DNA from: Actinomycetes bacterium | Lineage (GTDB): Bacteria > Actinomycetota > Acidimicrobiia > Acidimicrobiales > Ilumatobacteraceae | Assembly (NCBI GenBank): GCA_025359865.1 | Contig: JANYDH010000050.1 | Span: 1-41,246 of the forward strand | Reading direction: 5' to 3' | Length of the DNA stretch: 41,246 nucleotides | Part shown: piece after piece, positions 24,583-33,450 of the stretch | How positions within the stretch are numbered: the first letter of the stretch is position 1 | Layout of the letters: every line of letters begins with the position of its first letter | Made by a program: the position numbers and the translations under genes | Notes under the pieces: generated by a model | What the model was told of the DNA's origin: nothing | Databases searched by the model: none | What the model saw: only the letters and a program-made list of their open reading frames with translations

Positions 24583-24965
24583 CGCAGTACCTGCTCGACA
24601 CTCATGTGGTGTTGTGGGCCTTTGGTAGCCCCGACTCGCTGGCGCCTTCGATTCGAGTTGCCATACAGGATCCGCGAAATACCATTGTCGTGTCGGCAGC
24701 GTCGGTATGGGAGGTCGAGATCAAACGCGCGCTGGGCAAGCTCACGGCGCCATCAGGATTCGCAGCCACCTGTATCCAACGTGGGTTCGACGCGCTTGCC
24801 ATCTCGTTCGAACACGCCGAAGTGGCTGGCGCGCTGCCGCTGCATCACGGCGACCCGTTCGACCGGATGCTCATTGCGCAGGCGATGGTCGAAGACCTGG
24901 AGATCATCAGCGACGACCGGGTGTTCGAGCAGTATCCAGTCCGTGTGGCGCCGGCAACCGTCTGA
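24579..24965 (+). CDS. vapC: VapC-type PIN-domain toxin
   Basis: A 128-residue PIN-domain ribonuclease. The acidic metal-binding residues are present: D7 in LLDTHVVLW, E in SVWEVEIK, D in DPFDRMLIAQA and the SDD pair near the end. Members cut tRNA or rRNA and stop growth when free of antitoxin; this one is of the subgroup often paired with Phd-like antitoxins. Start GTG 24579 overlaps the antitoxin stop. Nothing suggests that it is broken. Confidence 0.92.
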   Translation: MTQYLLDTHVVLWAFGSPDSLAPSIRVAIQDPRNTIVVSAASVWEVEIKRALGKLTAPSGFAATCIQRGFDALAISFEHAEVAGALPLHHGDPFDRMLIAQAMVEDLEIISDDRVFEQYPVRVAPATV

Positions 24966-25014
24966 GTTGGGCCTCCGGGTACGGGGCATCTCGGCGATGG
25001 TCCAACGGGCATGA

Positions 25015-25034
25015 GCTACGCTTGAACGCGTAGC
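25015..25034. promoter_or_regulatory. Inverted repeat before the beta-propeller gene
   Basis: GCTACGC-TTGAAC-GCGTAGC, perfect seven-base arms, 20 bases before ATG 25054 and 50 bases after the vapC stop. Could be a terminator for vapC or an operator. Confidence 0.35.
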
Positions 25035-25053
25035 AACCGGTCGAAGCGTTGGG

Positions 25054-25983
25054 ATGGTGGTCGGCTTGGCGGTCGGTGCTCTCGTGGCGAGCATCGCGGC
25101 CATTTCGATCGTCCGCAACCACGACGCCGACCACGGACGCTTCCCCGATCAGGTCGTTGCCGCTCCGGCGAAGGTCGGCGTTTCCCGCAGAGCCGACGCG
25201 CAATGGACGCTCGACGGATCCACGCTGTACGTGGTGGGGGAGACGGGCATCGACATCCTCTCCGGCTCTCCGCTGGCTCGAACCGGCAGACTCGAGTCTC
25301 GGTTGACGCGACCCGACGCGACGTGGAGCCCGGATCGGTCGATGGTCGTGTTGTCATCCAACGAAGACGGCGAAGCAGAGGTGTGGGATGTCTCCGATGG
25401 GCGCTTGCTCTCCGACGTCGCTCCCGGGCGGACTTCAGCACAACCGGCGTGGTCACCCGACGGGAGGTACCTCGTCGCGTCCGACCGCAATGGTCTCGTC
25501 GTGGTCCGCGACGCGCGCAGTGGCCAGGTGTCATCGTCGTTCACTGTGTTTCAGCCAGGTATCTCAGTGCTCGGAATCTCATGGCCGACGCCCGACCGGA
25601 TGGTCGCCGTCTCGATCTCACGGATTGTCACGGTCGATGCGTTCACCGGCGAGACGATCTGGAGCCATGCCTCAGGCCCGAGTGGCCTGGTCGTGTCGTC
25701 GCCCGATGGTGCCGATGTGGTCATCGGTCAGGGGCTGAGTCACCGCCACGACGTCTACGCACTCAGAGACGGTGCCGTACTCGGTGATGTCGAGGTCGAC
25801 AGCCGCACATTGCTCGCCGTCGTTTGGTCGCCCGATGGCCACTGGTTTGTCGCTTCCGGAGACGATGACCGACCGAGGTTGTGGGACGCGACGGCGGCCG
25901 TCACTCGCGACGAGTACCCGACGGTCGCCCCGTACGCGGCCGGCAGTGACGGCACAATCTTCGTCTGGAACGTCACCAACTGA
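25054..25983 (+). CDS. Membrane-anchored WD40-like beta-propeller protein
   Basis: A 309-residue protein with an N-terminal membrane segment (VVGLAVGALVASIAAISIV) and an exported part made of WD40/YVTN-like blades. Repeated signatures are DATWSPDRSMVVLSS, PAWSPDGRYLVASD, AVVWSPDGHWFVASG and closing LWDAT and VWNVT strands, about five to six blades, one closing blade short of a full ring by eye. Such propellers act as protein-binding platforms; no enzyme motif is visible. The frame is closed by TGA at 25012, so ATG 25054 or GTG 25057 is the start. It is convergent with the beta-CASP gene. Confidence 0.75.
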   Translation: MVVGLAVGALVASIAAISIVRNHDADHGRFPDQVVAAPAKVGVSRRADAQWTLDGSTLYVVGETGIDILSGSPLARTGRLESRLTRPDATWSPDRSMVVLSSNEDGEAEVWDVSDGRLLSDVAPGRTSAQPAWSPDGRYLVASDRNGLVVVRDARSGQVSSSFTVFQPGISVLGISWPTPDRMVAVSISRIVTVDAFTGETIWSHASGPSGLVVSSPDGADVVIGQGLSHRHDVYALRDGAVLGDVEVDSRTLLAVVWSPDGHWFVASGDDDRPRLWDATAAVTRDEYPTVAPYAAGSDGTIFVWNVTN

Positions 25984-26008
25984 TCACCCGTCGCAGAGCG
26001 TGCAACGG

Positions 26009-27418
26009 TCAGCTCGGAAGGTCGAGTCGGAGTCGCTCACCATGGTGGGGGACTGCGGCGGTCCAGTCGAGTTCTCGTTCGATACGGTCATGGAGGGCAG
26101 CGGCGGCATCGGGTTCGCCGTGCACCACGAACACTCCACTCGGTTGGCGACTTGCCGTTTTCAGCCAAGCCATCAGTTCATCGGCGTCGGCATGAACAGA
26201 GAAGCCGGTGAGGTCGGCAACCTCTGCTCGCACACGAACGTACTGTCCGTGAATCTTGATGGAGGTAGCGCCATCCAACAAGGTGCGGCCACGAGTACCG
26301 GCCGCTTGGAATCCGACAAGGGCGACGCTGTTGCGCGGATCGGGGAGATGCTGGGCGAGATGATGGACCACCCGACCACCAGATGCCATACCGGCACCCG
26401 CGATGATGATGCCTGGCTCCGATCGGCGTGACAACTTCTTGGAGCCATCGGTGTCGTGAACCTCGTGTAGATCCGGTAAGTCGAACACGTCGCCTCGACC
26501 GTACAGCGCCGGCCGGATGTCGACGGCTCGGTCTGCGATCGCGCTGCGATAGATGTCGAGGGCGGCCAGCGCCATCGGGCTGTCCACGAAGATCGGTACC
26601 TGCGGCAGCCGGCCCGCATCGGCCAGCATCCGCAGGTGGTACAGCACTACCTCGGTCCGGTCGACAGCAAACGCCGGGATGATCACGAGCCCGCCTCGCT
26701 TCACCGTGCGATGGATCAAGTCGGCAAGGCGGTCGACCGAATCATCGGATTCGTGCAGACGGTTGCCGTAGGTGGACTCGACCAGCACCCAGTCGGCATC
26801 GCCCAGCGGTGCCGGCGGCTGCAGTAGCGGGTGCAATTGGCGACCGAGGTCACCACTGAACCGAACCGTGGTGGGGCGTTCAGTTGCCAGATGAAGTTCG
26901 ATCTCGGCTGAACCGAGAATGTGGCCGGCGTTGCGGAACATGACAGACATTCCGTTCGTCACCTCCACCACCTCATCGATCGGTACCGACGTGAGCTGTT
27001 CGAGCGCCTTCCAAGCGTCGGCCTCGGTGTACAGCGCGAGGGCGGGAGCGTGTCGCGAGTACCCGACGCGGTTGGCGAACTTCGCTTCTTCCTCCATCAG
27101 TCTGCCGCTGTCGGGTAGTACGACCGACATCAGCCGCCCGGTGTCGTACGTGACGTACACAGGACCCTGGTAGCCGGCACTGATCAACCGAGGCAGGTAG
27201 CCGCAATGATCGAGGTGAGCGTGCGTGATGACGACCGCATCGATCGAGGCTGGATCGACCGGGAACTCGGCCCAGTTACGTTCGCGCAGTTCCTTGAGTC
27301 CTTGGAACAGGCCGCAGTCGATGAGCACTCGTCGATCGTTGAACTCGACGAGGTACTTGCTACCCGTGACGGTGCGGGCGCCGCCGAGCGTGGTGAGGAG
27401 CGCTGTCGTGTTGTTCAT
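26009..27418 (-). CDS. Beta-CASP metallo-beta-lactamase-fold ribonuclease-like protein
   Basis: A 469-residue protein of the CPSF/Ysh1-like beta-CASP group. The metal motif HAHLDHCG (H66, H68, D70, H71), the distal His in NAGHILGSAEIE, the Asp in RFSGDLG and the beta-CASP motifs IPAFAVDRTEVVLYHL, ASGGRVVHHLAQHL and FSVHADADELMAW are all present, as is the closing FVVHGEPDAA. The family cuts or trims RNA in the cytoplasm. The length is right for prokaryotic CPSF-like exonucleases without KH domains. Start ATG 27418 has no strong ribosome site. Confidence 0.88.
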   Translation of the reverse strand: MNNTTALLTTLGGARTVTGSKYLVEFNDRRVLIDCGLFQGLKELRERNWAEFPVDPASIDAVVITHAHLDHCGYLPRLISAGYQGPVYVTYDTGRLMSVVLPDSGRLMEEEAKFANRVGYSRHAPALALYTEADAWKALEQLTSVPIDEVVEVTNGMSVMFRNAGHILGSAEIELHLATERPTTVRFSGDLGRQLHPLLQPPAPLGDADWVLVESTYGNRLHESDDSVDRLADLIHRTVKRGGLVIIPAFAVDRTEVVLYHLRMLADAGRLPQVPIFVDSPMALAALDIYRSAIADRAVDIRPALYGRGDVFDLPDLHEVHDTDGSKKLSRRSEPGIIIAGAGMASGGRVVHHLAQHLPDPRNSVALVGFQAAGTRGRTLLDGATSIKIHGQYVRVRAEVADLTGFSVHADADELMAWLKTASRQPSGVFVVHGEPDAAAALHDRIERELDWTAAVPHHGERLRLDLPS

Positions 27419-27493
27419 GGCAACTCAAGTGTGAGCGCACGATGCGCAGACAGTTAGGGCAGAACGTCCCGACCGTGTCGAGGCGCGGTGAGC

Positions 27494-27904
27494 TCAATCG
27501 TCTGGACGCCAGCGGCGTGATGACTTACGTTCCGCCGAACGCTGTTTCGTGTCGAGACGACGATGGACCCCCGCCCTGCTCGGCCGAGTCGGGCGACGAG
27601 GTGGGTCGACGACCGCAGCATCGTCGAGGAGCGCCATCAGCCGTTCCAGCGCGCGCTGCCGGTTACGCCATTGCGAACGCTCCTGCTGTGAGCTGACGCG
27701 CACCTCGGGACCGAGTCGCTCGACCAACCGCTCAAGAATTTGGCCGGCGGTGACGAGCGTGCTGATATCGCAGCGCAACTCGGCACGTGTTGACGAGGTG
27801 TTGACGTGTTGGCCGCCTGGGGCTGAGGAGCGAGAGAATCGCCAAGTCAGTGATGTGCCAGGTATGCCGATCCCACCGGGCGTACGTAGGTCATCGAGGT
27901 CCAC
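27494..27904 (-). CDS. arfB: ArfB-type peptidyl-tRNA hydrolase (class I release-factor-like)
   Basis: A 136-residue protein with the GGQ loop in SAPGGQHVNTSST that hydrolyses peptidyl-tRNA, and a basic C-terminal tail (TKQRSAERKSSRRWR) that in ArfB/YaeJ enters the empty mRNA channel of stalled ribosomes. The length matches ArfB and there is no stop-codon recognition domain. Start is GTG 27904. It is on the same strand as the GGDEF-EAL gene, 39 bases downstream of that stop. Confidence 0.9.
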   Translation of the reverse strand: MDLDDLRTPGGIGIPGTSLTWRFSRSSAPGGQHVNTSSTRAELRCDISTLVTAGQILERLVERLGPEVRVSSQQERSQWRNRQRALERLMALLDDAAVVDPPRRPTRPSRAGVHRRLDTKQRSAERKSSRRWRPDD

Positions 27905-27943
27905 GGTCGGTCAGCTTGTCAGAAGTTGCGGCATGGTCACTGG

Positions 27944-30244
27944 TCAGCGACGCGCCAACGTTGCTACAGAGCGCAGTAGCGGAGTTTGTTGAAGTCGCTC
28001 GAGCGCGGCCACGGTTGAGCGCATCGCATCGGCAGGCATGGGATGACTGATCAGGTACCCCTGCGCCTTGTGGCAGCCGAGGTCGCGAAGCACCTGCATC
28101 TGTTTGGCTGTTTCGACCCCTTCTGCGACAACGTCGAGATCGAGCGAAGCTGCCATGGCGATGATGGTTCGAACGAGTGAACGATCACCTTCACTCTCGG
28201 CCAGACCTTGCACGAATGCCCGGTCGATCTTGATCCGCTGGAGTGGAAATCGCTGGAGCATCGACAGTGACGAATAGCCAGTGCCGAAGTCGTCGAGTGC
28301 GATGAGCACGCCGAGCGACTTCACCTTCTCCAACGTCGCCAGCGCCAACTCCGGCTCGGAGATCATCACACCCTCGGTGATCTCGAGCCAGACCGATGAT
28401 GGGTCGACTCCGGACTGGTTCAGGACGTCACTGACGATCGAGGGGAATCGCGGGTCGGCCAGTTGTCTGGGTGAGACGTTGACAGACATCGTCGCCGCTG
28501 GACTGCATACGTCGTCATCGATCCAACGGCGAAGCTGCGAGAGGGCATCGAGTAGAGCCCATGACCCGATGGGAATGATCGTGCCGTTGTCCTCGGCGAT
28601 GGGGATGAACTCGCCGGGTGACACGATGGTGCCGTCGTCTCGTTGCCACCGCATCAACGCTTCGAAGCCAACGACGTCGCCGGTGACGATGTCGAGGATC
28701 GGCTGGTGGTACAGCTTCAACTCGCGCCTGTCGAGCGCGCGGTACAACGCTGTCTCGACCGACATGCGGTGCGCAACGCGTTCGTGCATCGATTCGACGT
28801 AACGAACGGCACGGTTACGCCCAGCGTCTTTGGCCCGGTACATCGCCGTACAGGCCTGGCGTAGCAGTCCCTCCGCCTCGGTACGGGTGTTCGATTCGAC
28901 CGTGGCGATGCCCACGCTGGCGGTGACGAACACGTCGCCGTGATGCAAAGAAATCGGCTCGGCGAACACTGCAAGGATGCGGTCGGCGAGCAGTATGGGG
29001 GATTCTCCGGCTCTGGCTGGGTCGAGCACTGCGTACTCGTCGCCAGCGAGTCGAGCAACCATGGCCCGTTCTGGCACCACCGACAACAACCGCTGAGCAA
29101 CGGAGCGAAGCACTTCGTCGCCGGCACCGTATCCGTGGCTGTCGTTGATGTTCTTAAAGCGGTCGAGGTCGACGAAGTAGAGAACGGGCCGAAGGTCGCC
29201 GTGCCACGAGTCTTGCAGCCGTTGGGAGAGACGTTCGAGCAGCAGCGCGCGTGTCGCAAGGCCGGTCAATGCGTCGGTTTGGGTGGCGAGCAAAAGCTCG
29301 GCCTGAACATGGCGTGTCGCGCGTGCCCCGTGCAGCGTCCGGATGGTGACGGCGCCGGCCAGTAGCACGGCCGATATGCAACGAATCACCTTGTCGGAGG
29401 TGCTGCGGGCATCGACGACTGCGAGCACAGCGATGGGTAGTGCCAGTGTCAGGGTTGCAACACCAACACGGCCGAAAATGCCGGGCATCGGTCCCTCCGA
29501 TTGCATTTCTGCAACCGAGGTGATGCTGGGGTGGAGTAACCCTGCGGTGGCGAGCATGTAGGCAAGAACGTAGAGTGAGATCGCAACATCGTGGGCGCCA
29601 TGGCTGACGTGCCTCGCGTTCGCCAAGGCAATGATCAAGTCTGCGGCAAGGTAGAACATCGCTGCACCGGTGACCAGCAATCCGCTTGCCCGACCGGCAC
29701 GGGGGGGTGGCAGCAGTGATACCACGAGAAACAGCGCCACCGCCCCGGTCGCCGGCGAAAGACTGTTCAGCGAACTGGCGAGCCAGGTGGTTGTGTCGAT
29801 TCGGCCCTGAGGCTGGGCAAGGGTGGCCCATGCCACGACCCACACGCCGAGACCGACGAGCACGCTGTCGCCAACGACACGTTCAGCGGCGCGGACGTGG
29901 CGTGAGAGCAGTACCCGGTGGAGTCCGATGATCAACCCGGCGGTTCCGCACAGTCCGAAAAGTGTGGCCACGATCGCCGAGCGTTGCGCATCGGCGATGG
30001 TTGCCGCCGCTACGACGGAGCTGGTGGAGCAGGCGCCGATCGCTGCGGCGAGGTAGACCACTCGCCGGCTGATCGCACCACGAAGCATGGCGACGGAGAT
30101 GGCGCCGGCAACGCTGAGGCAAGCAAGGGCGTACCAGACGTAGTCTGTCGATGGTACGACGATGGTGGCCGCGACCAGGCCCACGCCCACGCCCACGCCC
30201 ACGCAGAGCATCCACAAACTCGTTGATGTGCTTGCCCGCCGCAT
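27944..30244 (-). CDS. Membrane GGDEF-EAL cyclic-di-GMP protein
   Basis: A protein of 766 residues. The first 290 or so residues contain about eight to nine membrane helices with no known sensor name. The GGDEF domain has FVDLDRFKNINDSHGYGAGDE and the active-site version AGDEY, a permitted variant of GGDEF. The EAL domain carries FEALMRW, NVSPRQLADPRF, LEITEGVMI, ALDDFGTGYSSL and KIDRAF, so metal-binding residues for phosphodiesterase action are kept. It may make or break c-di-GMP, or use GGDEF as a GTP sensor. The frame reaches 30367, but ATG 30244 has GAGGGG at the right distance and precedes the first helix. A hexanucleotide repeat encodes VGVGVGVG in helix 1. Confidence 0.88.
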   Translation of the reverse strand: MRRASTSTSLWMLCVGVGVGVGLVAATIVVPSTDYVWYALACLSVAGAISVAMLRGAISRRVVYLAAAIGACSTSSVVAAATIADAQRSAIVATLFGLCGTAGLIIGLHRVLLSRHVRAAERVVGDSVLVGLGVWVVAWATLAQPQGRIDTTTWLASSLNSLSPATGAVALFLVVSLLPPPRAGRASGLLVTGAAMFYLAADLIIALANARHVSHGAHDVAISLYVLAYMLATAGLLHPSITSVAEMQSEGPMPGIFGRVGVATLTLALPIAVLAVVDARSTSDKVIRCISAVLLAGAVTIRTLHGARATRHVQAELLLATQTDALTGLATRALLLERLSQRLQDSWHGDLRPVLYFVDLDRFKNINDSHGYGAGDEVLRSVAQRLLSVVPERAMVARLAGDEYAVLDPARAGESPILLADRILAVFAEPISLHHGDVFVTASVGIATVESNTRTEAEGLLRQACTAMYRAKDAGRNRAVRYVESMHERVAHRMSVETALYRALDRRELKLYHQPILDIVTGDVVGFEALMRWQRDDGTIVSPGEFIPIAEDNGTIIPIGSWALLDALSQLRRWIDDDVCSPAATMSVNVSPRQLADPRFPSIVSDVLNQSGVDPSSVWLEITEGVMISEPELALATLEKVKSLGVLIALDDFGTGYSSLSMLQRFPLQRIKIDRAFVQGLAESEGDRSLVRTIIAMAASLDLDVVAEGVETAKQMQVLRDLGCHKAQGYLISHPMPADAMRSTVAALERLQQTPLLRSVATLARR
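30179..30204. repeat. GCCCAC hexanucleotide repeat in GGDEF-EAL gene
   Basis: Four full copies of GCCCAC plus two bases. On the coding (minus) strand it gives alternating Val-Gly in the first membrane helix. Changes of one unit keep the frame and alter helix length by two residues. Confidence 0.85.
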
Positions 30245-30438
30245 CTGCACCCCTCGCCCACCGTCACATGCACTGCCCGCATCTCGCTGAGTGAGCGATG
30301 GCGACCAGAAGTCACTGAGGGCGATTGTAATCTCACGTAGAGAGATAGAGCAAGCATTTTCCGTCAACTCGCCTCGGAACCATCGTCACGCTCCGTCGCC
30401 AGAATCGATCAGAGCGCTCTCGATGACTGTCAGGGAGC

Positions 30439-30452
30439 GCACCGGGCGGTGC
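30439..30452. promoter_or_regulatory. Inverted repeat in the divergent GGDEF-EAL/phoH region
   Basis: GCACCG-GG-CGGTGC, perfect six-base arms, in the 260-base region between the two divergent genes. TAGCCT (30463-30468) nearby could be a -10 for phoH but lacks a -35. Nothing else is recognised there. Confidence 0.25.
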
Positions 30453-30504
30453 CCGAATTGGCTAGCCTGGGGGGCCACATGGTCTCCACGTCCACCTGGT
30501 CTGC

Positions 30505-31545
30505 ATGACTCACCCCGCTTCACCCACTGCCAGCACCCTCGCGGATGTCGCCGATGTCGCCGATGTGATGGTGCCGTTCGTCGTCGCCGTCGTTGTCCCA
30601 GGCACACATTTGATGCCAGCATTGTGCGGCCCGCGTGACGCGTTCCTTCGCCAGATCGAACTGGCTTTTTCCGGCGCTTCCATCGTGGTTCGTGGCAACG
30701 AGGTACACATCCACGGGCCAGATGCCGATGTGGCCGGTCGCCTCATCGAAGAGCTCGTGTTGTTGTTGCAGCGCGGACAACATCTCGACAAGGTCGGCCT
30801 TGGTCGTGCGATCGACATGGTGCGCCATAATGAACGCCCGAGCACCGTGCTCACCGATGACATCGTCCGCGGGGCGAAAGGGCGTGCCGTCCGCCCGAAA
30901 ACCGCAGGGCAGAAGCACTACATCGATGCAATCCGCCAGAACGTCATCACCTTTGGCCTGGGCCCGGCCGGTACTGGCAAGAGCTGGTTGGCCGTTGCGA
31001 TGGCGGTCCACGCGCTGCAAACCAAGCAGGTACAACGAATCATTCTCACCCGCCCGGCGGTCGAAGCAGGTGAGCGTCTCGGGTTTCTGCCTGGCGATCT
31101 GATGGCCAAGATCGATCCATACCTCCGCCCGTTGTACGACGCGCTCTACGACATGGTCGATGCCGATGGGACCCAGAAGCTACTCGAGCGCCAAGCCGTA
31201 GAGGTCGCCCCGTTGGCGTTCATGCGGGGCCGGACGCTCAATAACAGCTTCATCATTTTGGACGAGGCGCAGAACGCGACGCCCGAGCAGATGAAGATGT
31301 TCCTCACACGTATCGGCTTCGGTTCCAAGGTAGTGGTCACCGGCGACACCACCCAGGTCGACGTTCCCGATGGTCGCAGTGGTCTGCTCGGACTCGAGCG
31401 GATCCTCACAGGAATCGAAGGACTCGCCTTCGTCCACCTCACCGCAAGCGATGTGGTCCGGCACCGCATCGTGTCCGACATCGTCGCGGCCTATGAACTG
31501 GCCACGGCAGCGAAACAGTCACCACCCGGAGGCCGACATGGGTGA
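30505..31545 (+). CDS. phoH: PhoH family ATPase
   Basis: A 346-residue cytoplasmic ATPase. Walker A is GPAGTGKSWLAV, Walker B is SFIILDEAQNATPEQMKMFLTRIG, and TRPAVEAGERLGFLPGDL and VVTGDTTQVDVP are PhoH signatures. The N-terminus has the small RNA-binding-like region GASIVVRGNEVHIHGP. PhoH proteins of this arrangement act with YbeY in RNA metabolism. The start is followed by a nine-base GATGTCGCC repeat (30544-30567) encoding DVADVADV; ATG 30568 is an alternative start nearer the family start. It overlaps ybeY by eight bases. Confidence 0.93.
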   Translation: MTHPASPTASTLADVADVADVMVPFVVAVVVPGTHLMPALCGPRDAFLRQIELAFSGASIVVRGNEVHIHGPDADVAGRLIEELVLLLQRGQHLDKVGLGRAIDMVRHNERPSTVLTDDIVRGAKGRAVRPKTAGQKHYIDAIRQNVITFGLGPAGTGKSWLAVAMAVHALQTKQVQRIILTRPAVEAGERLGFLPGDLMAKIDPYLRPLYDALYDMVDADGTQKLLERQAVEVAPLAFMRGRTLNNSFIILDEAQNATPEQMKMFLTRIGFGSKVVVTGDTTQVDVPDGRSGLLGLERILTGIEGLAFVHLTASDVVRHRIVSDIVAAYELATAAKQSPPGGRHG

Positions 31546-32131
31546 CCCCAGCCGTCCACACCTGGGTGGCAGCGCCAAGGTTGGCGGCGATGGCGAGCCC
31601 GAGGTGTTCTGCGCCGACGAGCAGCATGACGTGCCAGTGGATCTTGCCCGGTGGCAGGCCCTGGCGCTCGACGTATTGCAGGCCGAGGGAGTCCGCGGTC
31701 TTGCCGAACTCTCCGTGCTCTACGTCTGCGAAGATGAGATGGCGGAACTGAACGAGAATTACATGAGCAAGATGGGGCCTACCGACGTGCTTGCGTTCCC
31801 CCTCGATGGTCATGACGTCACTCAGGCGGTGGTCAGTACGGGAGCAACGCGCGGCCCAGATCGTGCGCCGCTAGATCCGGGCGACATGCCGTTACTTCTC
31901 GGTGACGTGGTCATCTGCCCGGCGGTCGCAGCAGCGCAGGCCGGTGCCCATGCCGGAACCCTGGATGACGAACTGGCCTTGCTACTCGTACACGGTCTCC
32001 TGCACGTACTTGGTTACGACCATGCGGAACTCGACGAGGCGACGGCGATGCGGGCACGCGAATTGGTGTTGCTCGAAGCGCACCATTGGCACGGTGCAGC
32101 TCCGAGCGGGTTCCGGCAGGAGCAGGAATGA
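31538..32131 (+). CDS. ybeY: Endoribonuclease YbeY (rRNA maturation)
   Basis: A 197-residue metal-dependent ribonuclease for 16S rRNA 3'-end processing and ribosome quality control. The zinc motif is HGLLHVLGYDHAE, with three histidines at family spacing; LNENYMSKMGPTDVLAFPLD is the other signature. It has a longer insert between these (GATRGPDRAPLDPGDMPL), common in actinobacteria. GGAGG (31528-31532) supports ATG 31538. Its stop overlaps the start of the CorC-like gene (ATGA), in the conserved phoH-ybeY-CorC order. Confidence 0.94.
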   Translation: MGDPSRPHLGGSAKVGGDGEPEVFCADEQHDVPVDLARWQALALDVLQAEGVRGLAELSVLYVCEDEMAELNENYMSKMGPTDVLAFPLDGHDVTQAVVSTGATRGPDRAPLDPGDMPLLLGDVVICPAVAAAQAGAHAGTLDDELALLLVHGLLHVLGYDHAELDEATAMRARELVLLEAHHWHGAAPSGFRQEQE

Positions 32132-33441
32132 TCGCCGGAGATTTCTCCACGGCCGATGCGTGGATGCTCGTCATCGTCTTCGTCCTGCTGTTCATTCTCA
32201 TCTTCTTGTCGGTGGCCGAGATGGGCTTGTCGCAGATGACCAAGCCCAAAGCGGCGGCGCTGGCCGACAAGGGCCTCAAATCTGGTAAGGCGTTGCAGAA
32301 GCTGGTGAAGGAGCCCGAACGGTGGATCAACCCGCTGCTCCTCACCGTCAACGTCTGCCAGACCGTGCAGGCCACACTGACCGGCATCGTCGCCGGCAGT
32401 CTCTTCGGCACGTGGGGCGTGGTCGTCGGGGTGGTGCTCAACGTTGTGGTTTTCTTTGTCTTCGCCGAGGCCGTTCCAAAGACATACGCAGTGCTGTATC
32501 CCGAGCGGGCAGCATCCATTACGGCCAGGCCGACGCTCGCGCTCATCGCCTTCTCGCCGCTGCAGCTCATCTCACGCGCCCTCATTCGCCTCACCAACGT
32601 CATCGTGCGCGGCAAGGGTCTTGAGAAGGGGCCGTTCGTGTCGGAGCAAGAGTTTCTCGGAATCGTCGAGGCAGCTGCCGCCGACGAGGTGATCGAACTC
32701 GAAGAGCGGCAACTCATCGAAAGCATCATCGAGTTCGGCGACACCATCGCGCGTGAGGTGATGACGCCGCGGCCAGATCTCATCACGATCGAGCACAACT
32801 CAACGGTTACCTCGGCACTCGATGTCGCAATCGAGCACGGGTTCAGCAGACTGCCGGTACTCGGTGCTGGCGATGAAGACGACATCGTCGGACTGGCATA
32901 CGCAAAAGACCTGATGCGCGCAGAACGCGAAGGCGGAAGGGATCGGCCCGTCACCGACCTGCTCCGTCCTGTTCGGTTCGTGCCCGAGAACAAGCCGGTG
33001 AACCGGCTGATGCGCGAAATGCAGGCAGAGAAGTTCCATCTGGCCATCGTCGCCGACGAATACGGTGCCATCGCCGGGTTGATCACCCTCGAGGACTGCC
33101 TCGAGGAATTGGTCGGAGAGATCACCGACGAGCACGATGCGGCGAGCACCGAGATCATCCGCCTGCCCGACGGTGACTACATCGTCGATGGCGGCACTGG
33201 CATCAGCGATCTCAACGACCTGCTCGACCTGCGGATTCCCGACGACGACTGGGACACCATCGGTGGTTTCATCTTCAGCACCCTGCAGCACGTTCCCACC
33301 ACCGGCGAGTCGGTCATGCACGACGGATGGCGGTTCACGGTGATCGAGTTGGAAGGACGGCGCATTCGTCATGTCCGGATCTCGGTGGTCGGTGCGCACG
33401 GCGAACAGGCGGACCCCGCCAATGAGGTCGTCGCCGACTAG
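32128..33441 (+). CDS. CNNM/CorC-type membrane protein with CBS domains
   Basis: A 437-residue protein. Residues 10-190 are the CNNM (DUF21) membrane domain with segments AWMLVIVFVLLFILIFLSVAEMGLSQM and VVVGVVLNVVVFFVFAEAVPKTYA. A CBS pair follows (REVMTPRPDLITIEHNSTVTSALDVAI; PENKPVNRLMREMQAEKFHLAIVADEYG), then a CorC_HlyC domain (GDYIVDGGTGISDLNDLL to the end). The family exports or controls Mg2+ or Co2+; earlier annotation as haemolysin is misleading. The start overlaps the ybeY stop and has AGCAGGA. In many actinobacteria era follows; here an SDR gene does. Confidence 0.92.
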   Translation: MIAGDFSTADAWMLVIVFVLLFILIFLSVAEMGLSQMTKPKAAALADKGLKSGKALQKLVKEPERWINPLLLTVNVCQTVQATLTGIVAGSLFGTWGVVVGVVLNVVVFFVFAEAVPKTYAVLYPERAASITARPTLALIAFSPLQLISRALIRLTNVIVRGKGLEKGPFVSEQEFLGIVEAAAADEVIELEERQLIESIIEFGDTIAREVMTPRPDLITIEHNSTVTSALDVAIEHGFSRLPVLGAGDEDDIVGLAYAKDLMRAEREGGRDRPVTDLLRPVRFVPENKPVNRLMREMQAEKFHLAIVADEYGAIAGLITLEDCLEELVGEITDEHDAASTEIIRLPDGDYIVDGGTGISDLNDLLDLRIPDDDWDTIGGFIFSTLQHVPTTGESVMHDGWRFTVIELEGRRIRHVRISVVGAHGEQADPANEVVAD

Positions 33442-33450
33442 CGTCGGGTT

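Noticed and set aside
27944-30367. Longer start of the GGDEF-EAL protein at 30367
   Set aside because: ATG 30244 has a proper GAGGGG site and begins just before the first membrane helix; the extra 41 residues look non-coding.
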